From the NCBI GenBank assembly GCA_011947345.1, contig JAAVTG010000763.1, positions 1-47,920 on the forward strand: a stretch of 47,920 nt of DNA, read 5' to 3'. Of this stretch, positions 31,696-42,662 are shown piece by piece; position 1 is the first letter of the stretch, and the number at the start of each line of letters is the position of its first letter. Under the pieces are notes generated by a model. That model had not been told where the DNA came from. It was given only the letters and a program-made list of their open reading frames with translations, and did no database searches. Source of the DNA: Phytophthora quininea (lineage: Eukaryota; Oomycota; Peronosporomycetes; Peronosporales; Peronosporaceae). Position numbers and translations under genes: made by a program.

Positions 31696-34600
31696 ATGGC
31701 GTCAAAACGTAGACGTACTTCGCTTGATCAAGCAGGCATCTCAATTTCAAATAATGAGATTGAAGAATGTGCAACGTGCTTTGTTGAGCAACGAGATACC
31801 GTCTCCTCTGAATCTTCTACCGGGACAGGCCTCTTCTTCAATAATGTGAATGTTCGTGCATGGTACAGCAGGGCTTCGAGGACGGTGATACCTATTCCTT
31901 CTATTGAATCCCCATCAGTGAATGCTCACACTTCCCCAGCACTCTCTGATAGCCTAGAGCATCGCTCTCGGCGACAACAACGTCGAAAAGCGCCGAAATA
32001 CAAAATCCAAACCATGCAAGTGTATACAGTTCGTCCGAGCTACGTAGTATGGATACTAACTACGAATTTGTTGTCCCGACACCAACGTATTCAAGTGAGT
32101 TGCGACAAAAAGCAGTTGATTCTCTGGATCGGCACATTGTGACGAAGAACCGTGCTTTGTTAGCGAACTACATTTCCGCGTTGTGAAATATTACGATAGC
32201 GTTGACAGATGCCTTCATCGCGGTAAGGTATTACTGTCTCCTTGTTGAACAGTACAATGACTAAACTATATTCATCTCTTAAAGGACACTACGAGGTTTG
32301 CTATCCGTCCCCACGTCCGTTGATATTCCGGGCTTCATAGTTCAACAGTACAATGCGGGACACTTTGATTCTTCACTGGACGGCTTGCTGCTGTATCCTG
32401 CAGGTATGATTGAAATTGCTAATATCGACGTAGCAATGACGCTACTAACCTTTTCATGTCACGATGCAAGCCATATTCCGACAGGATAGCACCCTACAAG
32501 CAACGATATGCTCATCCTGTCACGGAAACCTCTTGAACGAACGCACCTGCACCATTCCTCAAAATGCAATTGCTAACGGCAACTACATTGGTCACTTACG
32601 GGCCCGATTCAAAACTCTTTCGAGAACTGATGAGCAATCGGTAGCTCTGGTGCTACCTTGTGTTGCCTTCTCTGTGGTGACGGGGGATCTTGCAAAACTT
32701 TAAAATTCCACCACTATATTGTGCGGAATACCGAGGGGCCGATTGTCGAAATGCTGCCTCGAAATCTTGCTGATCGAGTTCGGGTTACCATGGTTGGTAG
32801 CATGACTACTACGCAAACAGCAGCCTGTAAAAAGCACTACAAGTTGGATTTATCATCGTGCAGACGGCCACTCAAGTTTTTGTTTGCCAACAACCGTGAA
32901 TACAGGCAGTATCAAGTAGAGACGCGAAATCGTCTGAGTGACGGGAGGAATTGCACACCAACAAGCGTGTTAGTCGACCGGACTACACTTTCCGGTTCTG
33001 ATGTGGACAGTATAAGGGATGAAAGCACATACTCCAATTTTGGTTGAAGAGTCGAGGAAGGACATGATCCGGAGTTAGAGCATACATGGATTGTAGCATC
33101 AAGCTTGCTTGTTAATCATGCCCAGCACGGCGTTGTTGATATTCTCGTCCGCAAATCGAATGCGTACGTATCTTCTACGTCATGGTCATCGTGTGTGCAA
33201 ATGTTTCCTAGCCTATTCCCCGGAGGCTGTGGAGGACCACTGGAGACCCGAGATAAACGTCTTTCTGTTCACAAGTGAATTTTGCGATGCTTTCAAATTC
33301 ATGGGCACCGTTTTGAAAAACATTATGCTTTCACGTTGCTGGCGTTTGACATCTTGGCTACATCAGAGGCAAGGAAGACGCTGTACGTAAAAATGAACGT
33401 AAACCAGCAAGCTCTTCACGCCGCCGAGATTCCAAAAATTGTATCCGCGACGCGATTCGGTACTACAAGTATCTTTCCGCAGCCGAAGCTTCTGGTATCA
33501 GACCAAAACCTCCATCGTCTGAGGTGCAACGAGTTATCGATTTGCGCAAAGGCTCAGTTTTCCTGAATCTTCTTTTATGGGTCCAACGCGGGATGTATGA
33601 GGGCGCGCCACGACTTGTTTGGCCAGCTAAAGCGCTTTGGACCCCTTCAAGTGTTTTTGACTGTGTCCACGGATTCCGCTGGAACGTACAGCATCAGTGT
33701 AAAATCTGGTACCATATTGCAAAAACTATCGACGACGCCAACATGCTGCTACTGCCCAGACGAGCAGAACGAAAGTCCATCGATGCCATGCATCCGGTTG
33801 AATGTGCTCGTTATTTTGCGCGTGTTATGGTCGTTATTATCGAGTTGATATTGGGCTGGGACCAAAGCCTTCAAGCTCCGAAGAGAGGTGGTGGTGTATT
33901 TGGTGTTGTTCGAGCATTTGGCGCTGGAACCGAAACTCAGCGCGCTGGTGACTTGCACGCGCATATGGCACTCTGGCTGCGCGGCTTCCCAACAACTTCT
34001 GTCGAGTTGCACAGCGCACTCCAGGATACCGATTTTTCTGATCGTCAACTTCGTCAAGTCGACAACACGATAACGACAAAGCCGCCATGTGTAAATGAAC
34101 TGAGTAGATGTTCAACCTGCGCCATGGAAGCGATGCTACTGCCGATAGTACCCGGTATAGATGATTTTCGTCGTCCGGCATCTCGAGCAACCCCACCTCC
34201 AACATCCAAGTGTTTGTCTTGTGAATCAATTTTCAGTGATAAAGATGTTATTGATGACGGCTTGAAATGTCTAGCGCAGCGTGAAAATGTGACGCTGAAC
34301 AACCAAACAACAGATTACAAAAATGTCGACCACCCCGGCTTAATGAACCCAGCGAACTCGCTACTTCTTTAGTCATTCGAGATGTTCAAGTTCACTATTC
34401 GAATCACTGTCGATCCTGCTTCAAAGTGAGTGTGTTGTATGCGTGCCTTTAATTCGAGTCGTAACTCATTCTGGTGTCCCTGCTGTATGTGTAGACTACT
34501 GTTAGAATTCCTTCTGCAAGTGTATGTAGATTCTCAAACCGGAAGAAGTTCATCTGAACCAGACCTGCATAGTAGAAGGGGACAAACTGCTACTCCATCG

Positions 34601-35582
34601 CCTTGTCGGCTGCGAGTACGTCAACGCTTTCAACTCCCTAACAATGTCGGTTTTGAAGTGCAACCACGAAATTCAAATTGTTTTGAGCAGTGGCTCAAAA
34701 GATGCCGCTGGATATGTTGTTAAGTACTGCTTCAAAACCAAAATCCGGTGGAGAACCAAGCTGCTTTATCGCTAGCAGCCTTTACAAAAGCTATCAGTAG
34801 TACTAATCAACTACCTTCCGATACATCAGCTATGGAGCGAGGGTATCGAATTTTGGGATCAATGCTCTACAGTGTCACGAATGGACAAGAAAAGCTGCAC
34901 CTACGGCCGCGTTGTATATTTTACACAAAACCTTTCTGGTTTTCTCATGAGTTTGTGCACGTTAATTTACGCCGTTTGACGTCTAACACTACTGATTCCG
35001 TCGAGGTCACTTTTTCGCAGGATCACTACAGCGCTGACCATGATGATCGTCGTGGTGTTTCCACTTACAACGACTTACAATTATACTGGATGCGCGAGGA
35101 TACTCTTGAGAACGTTCCTTTCATCGACATTTGCGAGAAGTATAAGTACTTGACGAAGCGATCACATAACGCTAGCGAGCAGTATTATGTATCGTATTCC
35201 GGACTTCAAACGCTTAAGGTTATGGTTCTCACTGGCGACCAAATTCCTGATATCACATCCCAACTCGACTCGGCAGCACGCACGTTCTACTACATGGCGT
35301 TGCTAAATCTGTTCAAACCTCATCGCCATGGTACGCTTCTATTCTAGAGTCGGTCCGCATTACATGCTTACAAAGAATTCCTACGGTATGGAGATACTTT
35401 CTTTGTCCGCAGACTCAATCAATTTGAAGCTCAGTGGGGTGATTACTACAGAGCGCAAAAGACTTCAGACGTCGATGAAGAATCTCCAGAAGAAAAACTT
35501 CTACGAACGAGGTGTCCTTCGACTTGTGCGTCGCATCTCGAACATGATGAAGACATTGTTCAGGAGGACAACTCCTCCCTAA
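31696..35582 (+). pseudogene. Helitron Rep/helicase polyprotein, N-terminal and Rep part
   Basis: A probable start at 31696 (MASKRRRTSLDQAG) leads into a Cys-motif region (TICSSCHGNLLNERTCTIPQ, AIANGNYIGHL) typical of oomycete Helitrons. Next come KFLFANNREYRQY, a FPSLFPGGCGGP-type segment near 33210 and the Helitron-like N domain (HQCKIWYHIAKTIDDANMLL). The Rep core carries the HUH motif in GDLHAHMALWLRG (about 33950-33985) and the Tyr-Lys-Tyr motif AAGYVVKYCFKT (about 34706-34740). The downstream segment (SYSGLQTLKVMVLTGDQIPD, LFKPHRHGT) links to the helicase. Several frame changes interrupt it (for example near 32460, 33050, 33280, 33520, 34370 and 34740). Many are -1, but the number suggests at least partial decay or unrecognised introns. 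It would nick and rejoin DNA in rolling-circle transposition. Confidence 0.65.
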
Positions 35583-35626
35583 TTGATCCGACAGTACCCG
35601 TAACGGGTAGTGGTGACAGCACATCC

Positions 35627-37675
35627 GTGGTAATCACAACGCGTCACCTTCGCAAGGCTACCAAAACCATAGAGTCAATGCTCAATTTGTCCTCGATACT
35701 TCGCGAAGTTTCTGCTTGCTATTCGCCGGTACAGCACGTTCCTGCATTGGTTGATTTTGACATTAGAAACTACGCCTCCCAAGTTGTGGCTTGTGGAGCG
35801 TTGGGTAACGAACATCACTGCCACGGTACTGATGTATTTCTCGACCAATTCCAGGACATGCGAACAAGACTCAAGCGTCTAGAAGAATGCTTTACTCCTG
35901 TTCCTTTCGACTTGACGGCGTCGATGAACGTTAAATGGACACCTGCAACATTACCGACCTTCCTAAAACTCGCTTGGGTATCAGCATCGTACCGCCTATA
36001 CTTTTGGCAACACGTCATGTTTGAGGTTGCCGGACGACATTTGCTGTGTTCGTATTGCAAGGATATTGGTGAAGCTCTTGATGGCACACATTTCCCAGAA
36101 GATTTCACGGCCACTCCCGCCACTCCCTACGCAGTTCGTCCACAGCTTATCGCTTATTTGGGTGGTGAAGCAGGAACAGGAAAGTCAACGCTGATTTCAG
36201 CACTGTTGACATTGGCCAGTAAATGGGGACGTGTTGGCACTGTGGAAATATTAGCTTTTACCGGGGTCGCGGCGATAAATATCCAAGGCCGAACCTTGCA
36301 CAGCGCGCAAAACTTAAAGATAAACGCTCGGAACCAAGCGGGCCACACACCTTATCCATGAAGACAAGCTTTGATCGTGTTATTCTAGTGGTAATTGACG
36401 AGATTTCACTTACGAAGCAAGCATTATTAGGAGGAACGGATACAATGTCACGGGCAATGTCACCTCGGCCTGAAGCTTTGATGGGAGGTAAGCACGTCCT
36501 CTTGGCTGGAGATCATTTCCAAATCCCTCTTGTGGGTGGTAACCCGTGTACGTAGCTTTCTTCTAACTACTGCTAGACGTACTAATTTCTCATGTTTCAC
36601 TAGGCTTCGAGGATCCCCCTCCCCGACGCTAGCCGGATGCGCCACGCAGGATTCGCGTTGTATTTTGCCATCAACTTTGTCGTGTTTTGACGGAGAACAT
36701 GAGAGCGAGATTTGATGCGAAGTACATGCAGCATTCGATGGGGCCGTACTTCAGCTGAACATGTAGAGCTTCTGAACACAAGAGTGCATGCCAAAATGGC
36801 ACATCAAGACATGAACGACGACATCTTCTTTCGTCCTGTTGCCGTGTGTACTAATACAATTCGGTGTGCCATCAACAACAGCATCACTGTCCGCATTCCC
36901 CAAGATCAACGCATCCCCTTGTTTGAAGCTCGCGCCATACCAAGTACACGATCACAACACATTTTTGACAATATCGTCCATCAAAACGATAACCTCACTG
37001 GTCGCATTCCTATGCGATTGCTGTTATACGTGGGCATGCCTGTCATGCTAACGAGGAAGCATCCAGACCTTCTCGATGCGAACAATATTGGAAACGGTGT
37101 ACTTGGAACCGTTGTTGGCACTCATCCGCCGATCCAGCTACTCAACAAAACCACTTACACAGTAGATGATGTCAACATGCACCAGTTGAAACGTCAGCCA
37201 GAGTTGTTGCTGATCAAACATCATGGATGTCATCGTACGCTGGTTAATGGATTTCCCAATGGTGTTATCGGACTACCCCTTTACATGTGGTGTTAGTCTC
37301 AAGGAAATTCCGAATTTCGCAGCATTTTCAATCACGGTAGATCAATTTGCAGCTATTCCCGCTTTCGCCTGTACTACGGAGAAACTACAAGGGCAAACGT
37401 GTCACCAAGGAATCGTAGTCACTCCACTAGATCGCCGACAGAACGGTGTACCTCATCAAATGCTTTATGTGGCATTATCAAGAGCCGTCAGTTTGTTGGG
37501 TCTCACACTGACCGAGGCCATAACACGTGAATATCTGGCAAAGTCCACTCCTACCTCATCGACCGTCAAGGAAATACAGCGCCTTATCAGCGTTGTCGTC
37601 CTGCCACCGTATGCAACACATGAAAACGAAATTGCATTCGAAGAGTGGAAGAGCAGGCAACGGGTCCTCGACTAA
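35627..37675 (+). pseudogene. Helitron Pif1-type helicase part
   Basis: Continuation of the same polyprotein. A linker (VFLDQFQDMRTRLKRLEECF) precedes the superfamily 1 helicase: Walker A GGEAGTGKSTLISALL (about 36163-36200), AFTGVAAINIQGRTLHSA, Walker B VVIDEISL, LLAGDHFQIPLVGG, then MRLLLYVGMPVMLTRKHPDL, FACTTEKLQGQT and MLYVALSRAVSLLGL. These are the Pif1/RecD motifs in order. It would unwind DNA 5'-3' during transposition. Breaks: -1 near 36355; a possible 56-bp intron or damaged segment at 36547-36602; -1 at TTTT near 36690 (one more T gives a continuous NFVVF-x-TENMRARFD reading); a shift near 37270. The stop TAA is at 37675. Confidence 0.75.
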
Positions 37676-37970
37676 GACTGTCGTCCCGTGATTGCTACCA
37701 AAACTACCAAGCTGAGAGACCTCGTGCACAAAGCGAGCTCGAAAGAGCTCTCGAGCCCGCTACAGTTTTATGCGCCCTTCAGAGGGCAACTGCAAGGCCC
37801 AAATCCAGCAACCGATTTGAATCCGAGATCTTCTGGAGACGCGAAATCCCGCGCTTTTGGGTCTTGCTGTCACTTTCGAACTCGCAGCACCAGCGAGAGA
37901 ACAGACTGCAGTGTAAGTCTTCAGTGGGAGTTTGGTAGTGAGTTCTAATGAAGCGTTTTGTGTCAGAAGC
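37676..37970. other. Spacer between Helitron helicase and second SET gene
   Basis: Contains the GAGCTC-GAAA-GAGCTC palindrome (37735-37750) and GCCCT-TCAG-AGGGC (near 37774-37787). The Helitron 3' terminus is probably in this interval but could not be fixed. Confidence 0.35.
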
Positions 37971-39103
37971 ATGACCCAACACAACGAACGCAAGAGGCAG
38001 CACAGCGAGTTCGACATCCGTGACGACTCGGGCAGCGATACGCCCAGGAAGCGCTCCAAGATTGCTAAGGTCGACGCCGTCGAGACGATGTGAAGCTCAC
38101 CTGTAGCGACTGCAAGGACGAAGGGGTCAGGTGTAGAGGCGATTTCCGTGGGGATAAGGCGACACGCGCACTCGGGGCCAGCTCCTCGTGGCTAGCAACA
38201 GCCCCGTAAGGGCACCGACGAAGTCACGCTTGATGCTGTCCGTGACGCCGGCTGCGATGAGAAGCGCGCCGCATCAACCAGTTCCTACACGCTCGCGTAC
38301 GCGTCGTGCTCGACCCAATCTGATTACCCGTCGGACGGCACACGGCGGCTCTCACAGTGTAGCAGCCAGCCTGGTGAGGGTTTTTCAACGCCTCGTCCAC
38401 AACAAGACGGCGAGCACAGCTCGCAGGAAACTCTGACCCAGTCTCCACAAACAACTTCTCAAGGCGCTATTCGTCAGTCGACATCTCCAACTACGTCGCT
38501 AATGCCAGCTGCATGGCCAATGTTTGTCGACTTCATCTCCAAGCATCGCAACCCAAGCAATTGGGCGTTCCAGGACGTTCCTGTTGAGGGAAGGTGTGTG
38601 TGTGCTCGCAGAGATGCAGTGCCGTCACGTGCAAGAACCCCTTGGCAAACGGTTTCTGCAGGTCCGACAATTGTGCCTTCAAGGGGGACTGTGGGAACTC
38701 GCTTCGTGACAACCCCAACCTTGTCCTCAGTTGCAGCCCTTCCACCAGCGAGTACGGCATTGTCACTTCGGGTCTCATTCCCGAGGGCGAAGATGTGGGC
38801 GAGTACTTCGGCCGTCTGCTGGAGCTCGGAGATGTGGCAACCCGTGCGGCTACTGACAACGGGTACAGGATGCTGCTGGCAACGCGCTCGACTGAAGGGA
38901 AGAGCCTCGGCATCGACGCGCTATGGTGCGGTGGGAAAATGAGGTTTCTGAATCACCACTGTGATCCCAATTGCCGCTTTTAAGAGGTGCAGATCGGAGA
39001 CCAGCTGACTGTAGTTGCGGTTGCACTGCGCGATGTGCTGCCAAGCGAGGAGATAACGGTCTTCTGCGGCGATCAGCTTTGGTTTATTTGCTGCTGTGGA
39101 TGA
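37971..39103 (+). pseudogene. SET-domain protein, broken copy
   Basis: ATG 37971 opens a charged N-terminus (MTQHNERKRQHSEFDIRDDS, RKRSK). A -1 change near 38086 reaches a Cys-pair motif (LTCSDCKDEGVRCRG). A long Ser/Thr-rich region follows, then MFVDFISKHRNPSNWAFQDV; a -1 at AA 38591-38592 enters the SET part (VCVCSQRCSAVTCKNPLANG, FCRSDNCAFKGDCGNS, GIVTSGLIPEGEDVGEYFG, GIDALWCGGKMRFLNHHCDP). The canonical NHSCxPN is NHHCDPN here. An in-frame TAA at 38981-38983 interrupts the core, after which EVQIGDQLTVVAVALRDVLP and FCGDQLWFICCCG complete it to TGA 39103. Related to the intact SET gene at 28956-29810 but not a close copy. The nonsense codon and altered core suggest decay. Confidence 0.65.
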
Positions 39104-39416
39104 TGGGGTGCCAGCACCGCCACCTGCAGCACCTGTAGGACGGAGCCGCAGAGTGTGGAGCAAAACACTTGCTTGTTGTATCGCGAGGTGCGGTGCATAT
39201 TACCTGAAAATTGTAGGGAGAGAGGTCGATACAAAACCTAAGCAAATTGACTTGTGTTATTCCAAAATCTTACTGGAAAGGGGAGAAGATGAGAAGGGTG
39301 AGCCATCAGCAGCTTAGGCTTTGTTCTTCTCGTTCTAACGAGTGTGCGCTTCTTTTGCTTTATTACTTAAGGGGAGAGCAGTCGGATACCGCAACTACTC
39401 CAAGCACTAGATCGTC
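39104..39416. other. Spacer before the Harbinger-type ORF
   Basis: No gene supported. A short frame continues from the SET gene flank. A terminal repeat for the Harbinger-type element was sought here and not found. Confidence 0.3.
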
Positions 39417-41245
39417 ATGTTGTGTTTTGTTGTCCAGCAGCTGAAACCACTAGGCTCAAAGCAGTGGGCACGTGTCAAGGAAGTATTTGACATGGGCCGC
39501 CCGCGAACGTGGCCAGACCGCGACACTGGATCCCTTAAACGCAAGTTTAAAGAGGTCGCAGCCACTCTGAAGCCAACAGGTACGATGTCAGGCCGGGTGC
39601 GTGCAGGTCTGCACGCCAGCGGCCAAGTGCCACGGCCGCCGTGCGCCAGCCTGCCTTGTGAGTCCAGGAGCGCACGGCAGGCACTCGCCACTTGAGTGCC
39701 GAGCACTCATCGACAACTATTAGGAAAACAAAGGAAAGGGAAACATTTTATAATTTGGTTTAGTATAGGCAAAAAAGAAACTTACCCACCATAGAGAAGC
39801 CCAAGAAGCGCCTCCATGGCATGCATGTCGTAGCTAGCTAAGAGAACATCACAAACATAGTTCAGTTTCCAATTTGAGTCGTCCCCCATAAGTCTCCAAC
39901 CAACGCTTACCTCGCCGCGCCGCCGTCGCCAATAACACCCCGACGTACGACTGCTGTCCCCACACACATTGCGCTGGCATAGTAGGTGCAAAAGGAGGTG
40001 GACGAGGACACCTCGGTGCGGACACTGGATGACGGGCCAGACGACGGGAAGGACGACGCCTCGTTGCTTCGACAGGTAGCCAAGTCCGTCAGACTCCAGG
40101 CCGACAAGACCATCAAGGAGATGAGGCGCGAGGAGAAGGAAAAGCGCGCGGCGAACCGTTTGGGACAGCAAGAGGATGAAGACAATGGCGGGGTGCCGCC
40201 AGTTCGGACGATGAGGAGCTGGATTCGGATCGTTATGCATCGCTCGCTGAAGAGCATGAGGTGGACCATGTCTTGGCTTTTCCCCATGTGTCTGGTGTCA
40301 TCCAGATGCGTGACGGCAGTGTAATCGACATGAGCGTGGCAGCAGAGCTGGGATTGTCCGAATCACAAGAGGGAGAAGAAGAATTGAAGCCAAAGGCGCT
40401 GAAGTGGCTACGGATGTTCGCGACGTCGGAGGCAGCGCGAATACCGGGCGTCGTCGGGCTACTGGCGAGGAGACATCGCGTCGAGCAACAAGAACCAAGT
40501 CTGTCGAGCCGCGGACCCCCACTTCAACACGAAAGGCAGCCGGTCAGCCGAAACAGTCCAAACCCGCGTGCCGTGACACCGTGACGAGTCCGTCGCGAAC
40601 TCCGCTAAAGCGTAACCTTGCGAGGGCCGCTGCGGACGAACGAGAGCAAAAGTCAAATCCCAAAACTCAACCATGTCGGCGCGATTGGGCGGACAGGACC
40701 TTCGCGTTGTTCGCGATAATATCGCGCAGCTGGCCAAGAGATCTTTAAGCGAGTCCACCGCGCAGTCGGTGGATAACACCTACACAAAAACCAAACGTGT
40801 TAGGACTGCACGCAAGCTGTCAGACTTGGAAAGGAGCCTATCGGCCGCGGAGAAGCAAGAAGCGTCGGGTCAAAGTGAGATAATGGAGCTGATGTTGATG
40901 TTTAGGGAGGAAGCTGAAAGAAAGGCAGCAGTCGACGAAAAGCGCCGTCGTGAAGAGCGCGAAGACCGAGAAGCCGCAGAGCGCCGAGATCGTGAAGAGC
41001 GAGACCGCGTTCGACGCGAGGAGGCCGCTGCTGCCGCCGAGACGCAGCGTAAGCGAGAGTAGGATGAGGCCAAACAGGAACGCGAGGAGCGACGCCGACT
41101 TGAGCTGATGAGGCTGGAGCAGTAGGACAGGGACCGCGAGGAGAGCCGCCGTCGCTATGAAGAGAGCATGCGGCTAGATCGAGAGAAGGCCAAAACCCGA
41201 CATGAGCAGATGATGCTCATGTCCGCTGGCATTCACAAGAAGTAA
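39417..41245 (+). pseudogene. Myb/SANT-like and coiled-coil protein of a Harbinger-type element
   Basis: The first segment (LKPLGSKQWARVKEVFDMGR, then RDTGSLKRKFKEVAATLKPT) matches the trihelix/SANT-like head common in oomycete repeat-borne proteins. After a gap of ~390 bp that may include an intron, the frame resumes with VDEDTSVRTLDDGPDDGKDD, QADKTIKEMRREEKEKRAAN, SSDDEELDSDRYASLAEEHE, a basic Ser/Thr-rich stretch, and a highly charged C-terminal coiled coil (RREEREDREAAERRDREERD) ending at TAA 41245. Successive segments shift by -1 each time (near 39980, 40190-40193, 40435, 40665). In-frame TAG codons stand at 41060-41062 and 41123-41125. It lies convergent to the DDE nuclease gene, the usual two-gene Harbinger layout in which a Myb-like protein recruits the nuclease to DNA. 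Pairing is inferred from position. Confidence 0.5.
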
Positions 41246-41301
41246 GAACACTCGAGCAGCAAGCAACTCATTAGGCTGTGAACACGATCAATTAACATTG
41301 T

Positions 41302-42662
41302 TTACAAATTGTCTTCAACTCCGTAAAAATACGTCGTACGGATCTGACTAATTTCTAACGAGCGAACTCGATAGTTCGACAGGCGGAACATGTTGTCAAG
41401 TCTCAGTGAGCGCTTTGTTTTGTCGGCTGGTAGTGGCAGAAGTAGACGCTTGTAAACTTTCTCGACAGATCCCATGCCCCATTCTGCCGCTTGCCGAATC
41501 GATGTGATTGCACCGGACAATCGCTTCGCGGATGTACGGACCGACAGCACAAGTCGACTCAAATCCCCATCTTTAAGCGGAGTGAGAATTCGGCCTGTCA
41601 TTCGCCCGGAGCACGGGAAGGCACTGTCAGCTACCACACCAAACCTCATGTCCGTGCATAATTCAGGGACAAGCAGATTCTTCCGGAATTCAACGCAATT
41701 TTCGGCGTCATTCCAACTTCCAGGACAGTTATGACGAGCCCACACAATGAGACCGTCCGCCGCGAAGCACAGGATCCCCGTCACAAACACCCCGTGAAGC
41801 CAACCATTGTAGACGCGTTTTGCACATCGGGATCTGCAGACTGATACACCTACGTTTAGATCGTAAGTATCTGTTAGTGTCAACAACATTTAAAAAAATG
41901 TTAGATTTTCATACCTTGAAGTTTTAACCATCAATAAAGCCCCAAGTGAACTGCAACAAAGGCTCGCGCAGGGCCGTGAGCTTTGCAAGAGGCCTTTCCG
42001 AGCGCCCGAGGGCCAGATGATACGGGCTGGCCGGAAAGTTGCTAGGGCCTCGCTAAGGGCCACTTCGGCGGCATTCAACACCCGACTCATTGTCGACGGG
42101 GAGCACCGAAGAAGGAGCATGCAGTCCGTGCGAAGTGGGAATCAACATAGAATACCAACACAATGCCAAGTGCCTGGTGCTTGTACGCTAGCCTCGGGGG
42201 CGGCCTCCTTTTGGGCTGTAGCCAGGCAGGTGGTAGTACTGTGAGAAGTAGCGCAGCAGCTCTTGAAATGAGGACCTACAGCAAAACAGTGTAGTCTCTG
42301 CGTCAGTACTGCAACAAGTGTCAGTGTCTCCGACGATCTTACCTGTCCAAGCTGGTGTAGTGGATGAAGTTCTCGTCGGTCCCTCCACGCCAAAGTTGCA
42401 TCCAGTCAGCGTCGAGTGGATCCGGCAGGCAGTCCACCGTCGCGTAGTGCCGCACACGATTCAATCGACGCCGCTCATGGCGAATCATTTCTTTATGAAG
42501 CCTCCTGCGCAGCTCCTGAAGCTCTACTTTCGAGCGCTCTCGCCTCCGCCCGCGCGGACAGCACCACCAACAGCATGCAGTCTCATGCATGGCACGCTGC
42601 CGGGTGTCTTGCAAATTTGAACTGGCGATCTTCGCGCCCTTCCAAGATCTCGACGGGTACAA
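41302..42662 (-). pseudogene. Harbinger-type DDE transposase (DDE_Tnp_4-like)
   Basis: Minus strand. The N-terminal part (DADWMQLWRGGTDENFIHYT, SFQELLRYFSQYYHLPGYSP) lies at about 42420-42190, with a likely intron between. The catalytic core follows: WGFIDG (first Asp, near 41930), YNGWLHGVFVTGILCFAADG, PGSWNDAENC, FGVVADSAFPC and ITSIRQAAEWGMGSVEKVYK (final Glu). The order and spacing match DDE nucleases of PIF/Harbinger elements. A TAA follows the first catalytic Asp (DG-stop-NFK, where Lys is expected), and an intron-like GTATGA donor stands just after it. The first ~110 bp of the reading frame are inside the arm of the inverted duplication, so the 5' end may be chimeric. The gene is probably inactive. 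Confidence 0.7.

Larger units (their letters stand above)
31000..37970 (+). mobile_element. Helitron rolling-circle transposon (ends not defined)
   Basis: The plus-strand coding series has the Helitron order: N-terminal Cys motif region, Rep (HUH nuclease) domain, then a Pif1-type helicase. Termini are approximate. I found no convincing CTRR end with its hairpin; GAGCTC-GAAA-GAGCTC at 37735-37750 is a palindrome downstream of the stop but lacks the expected CTRR spacing. Confidence 0.6.

Noticed and set aside
37735..37800. Helitron 3' terminal hairpin
   Set aside because: The palindromes present lack a CTRR end at the usual 10-12 bp spacing.
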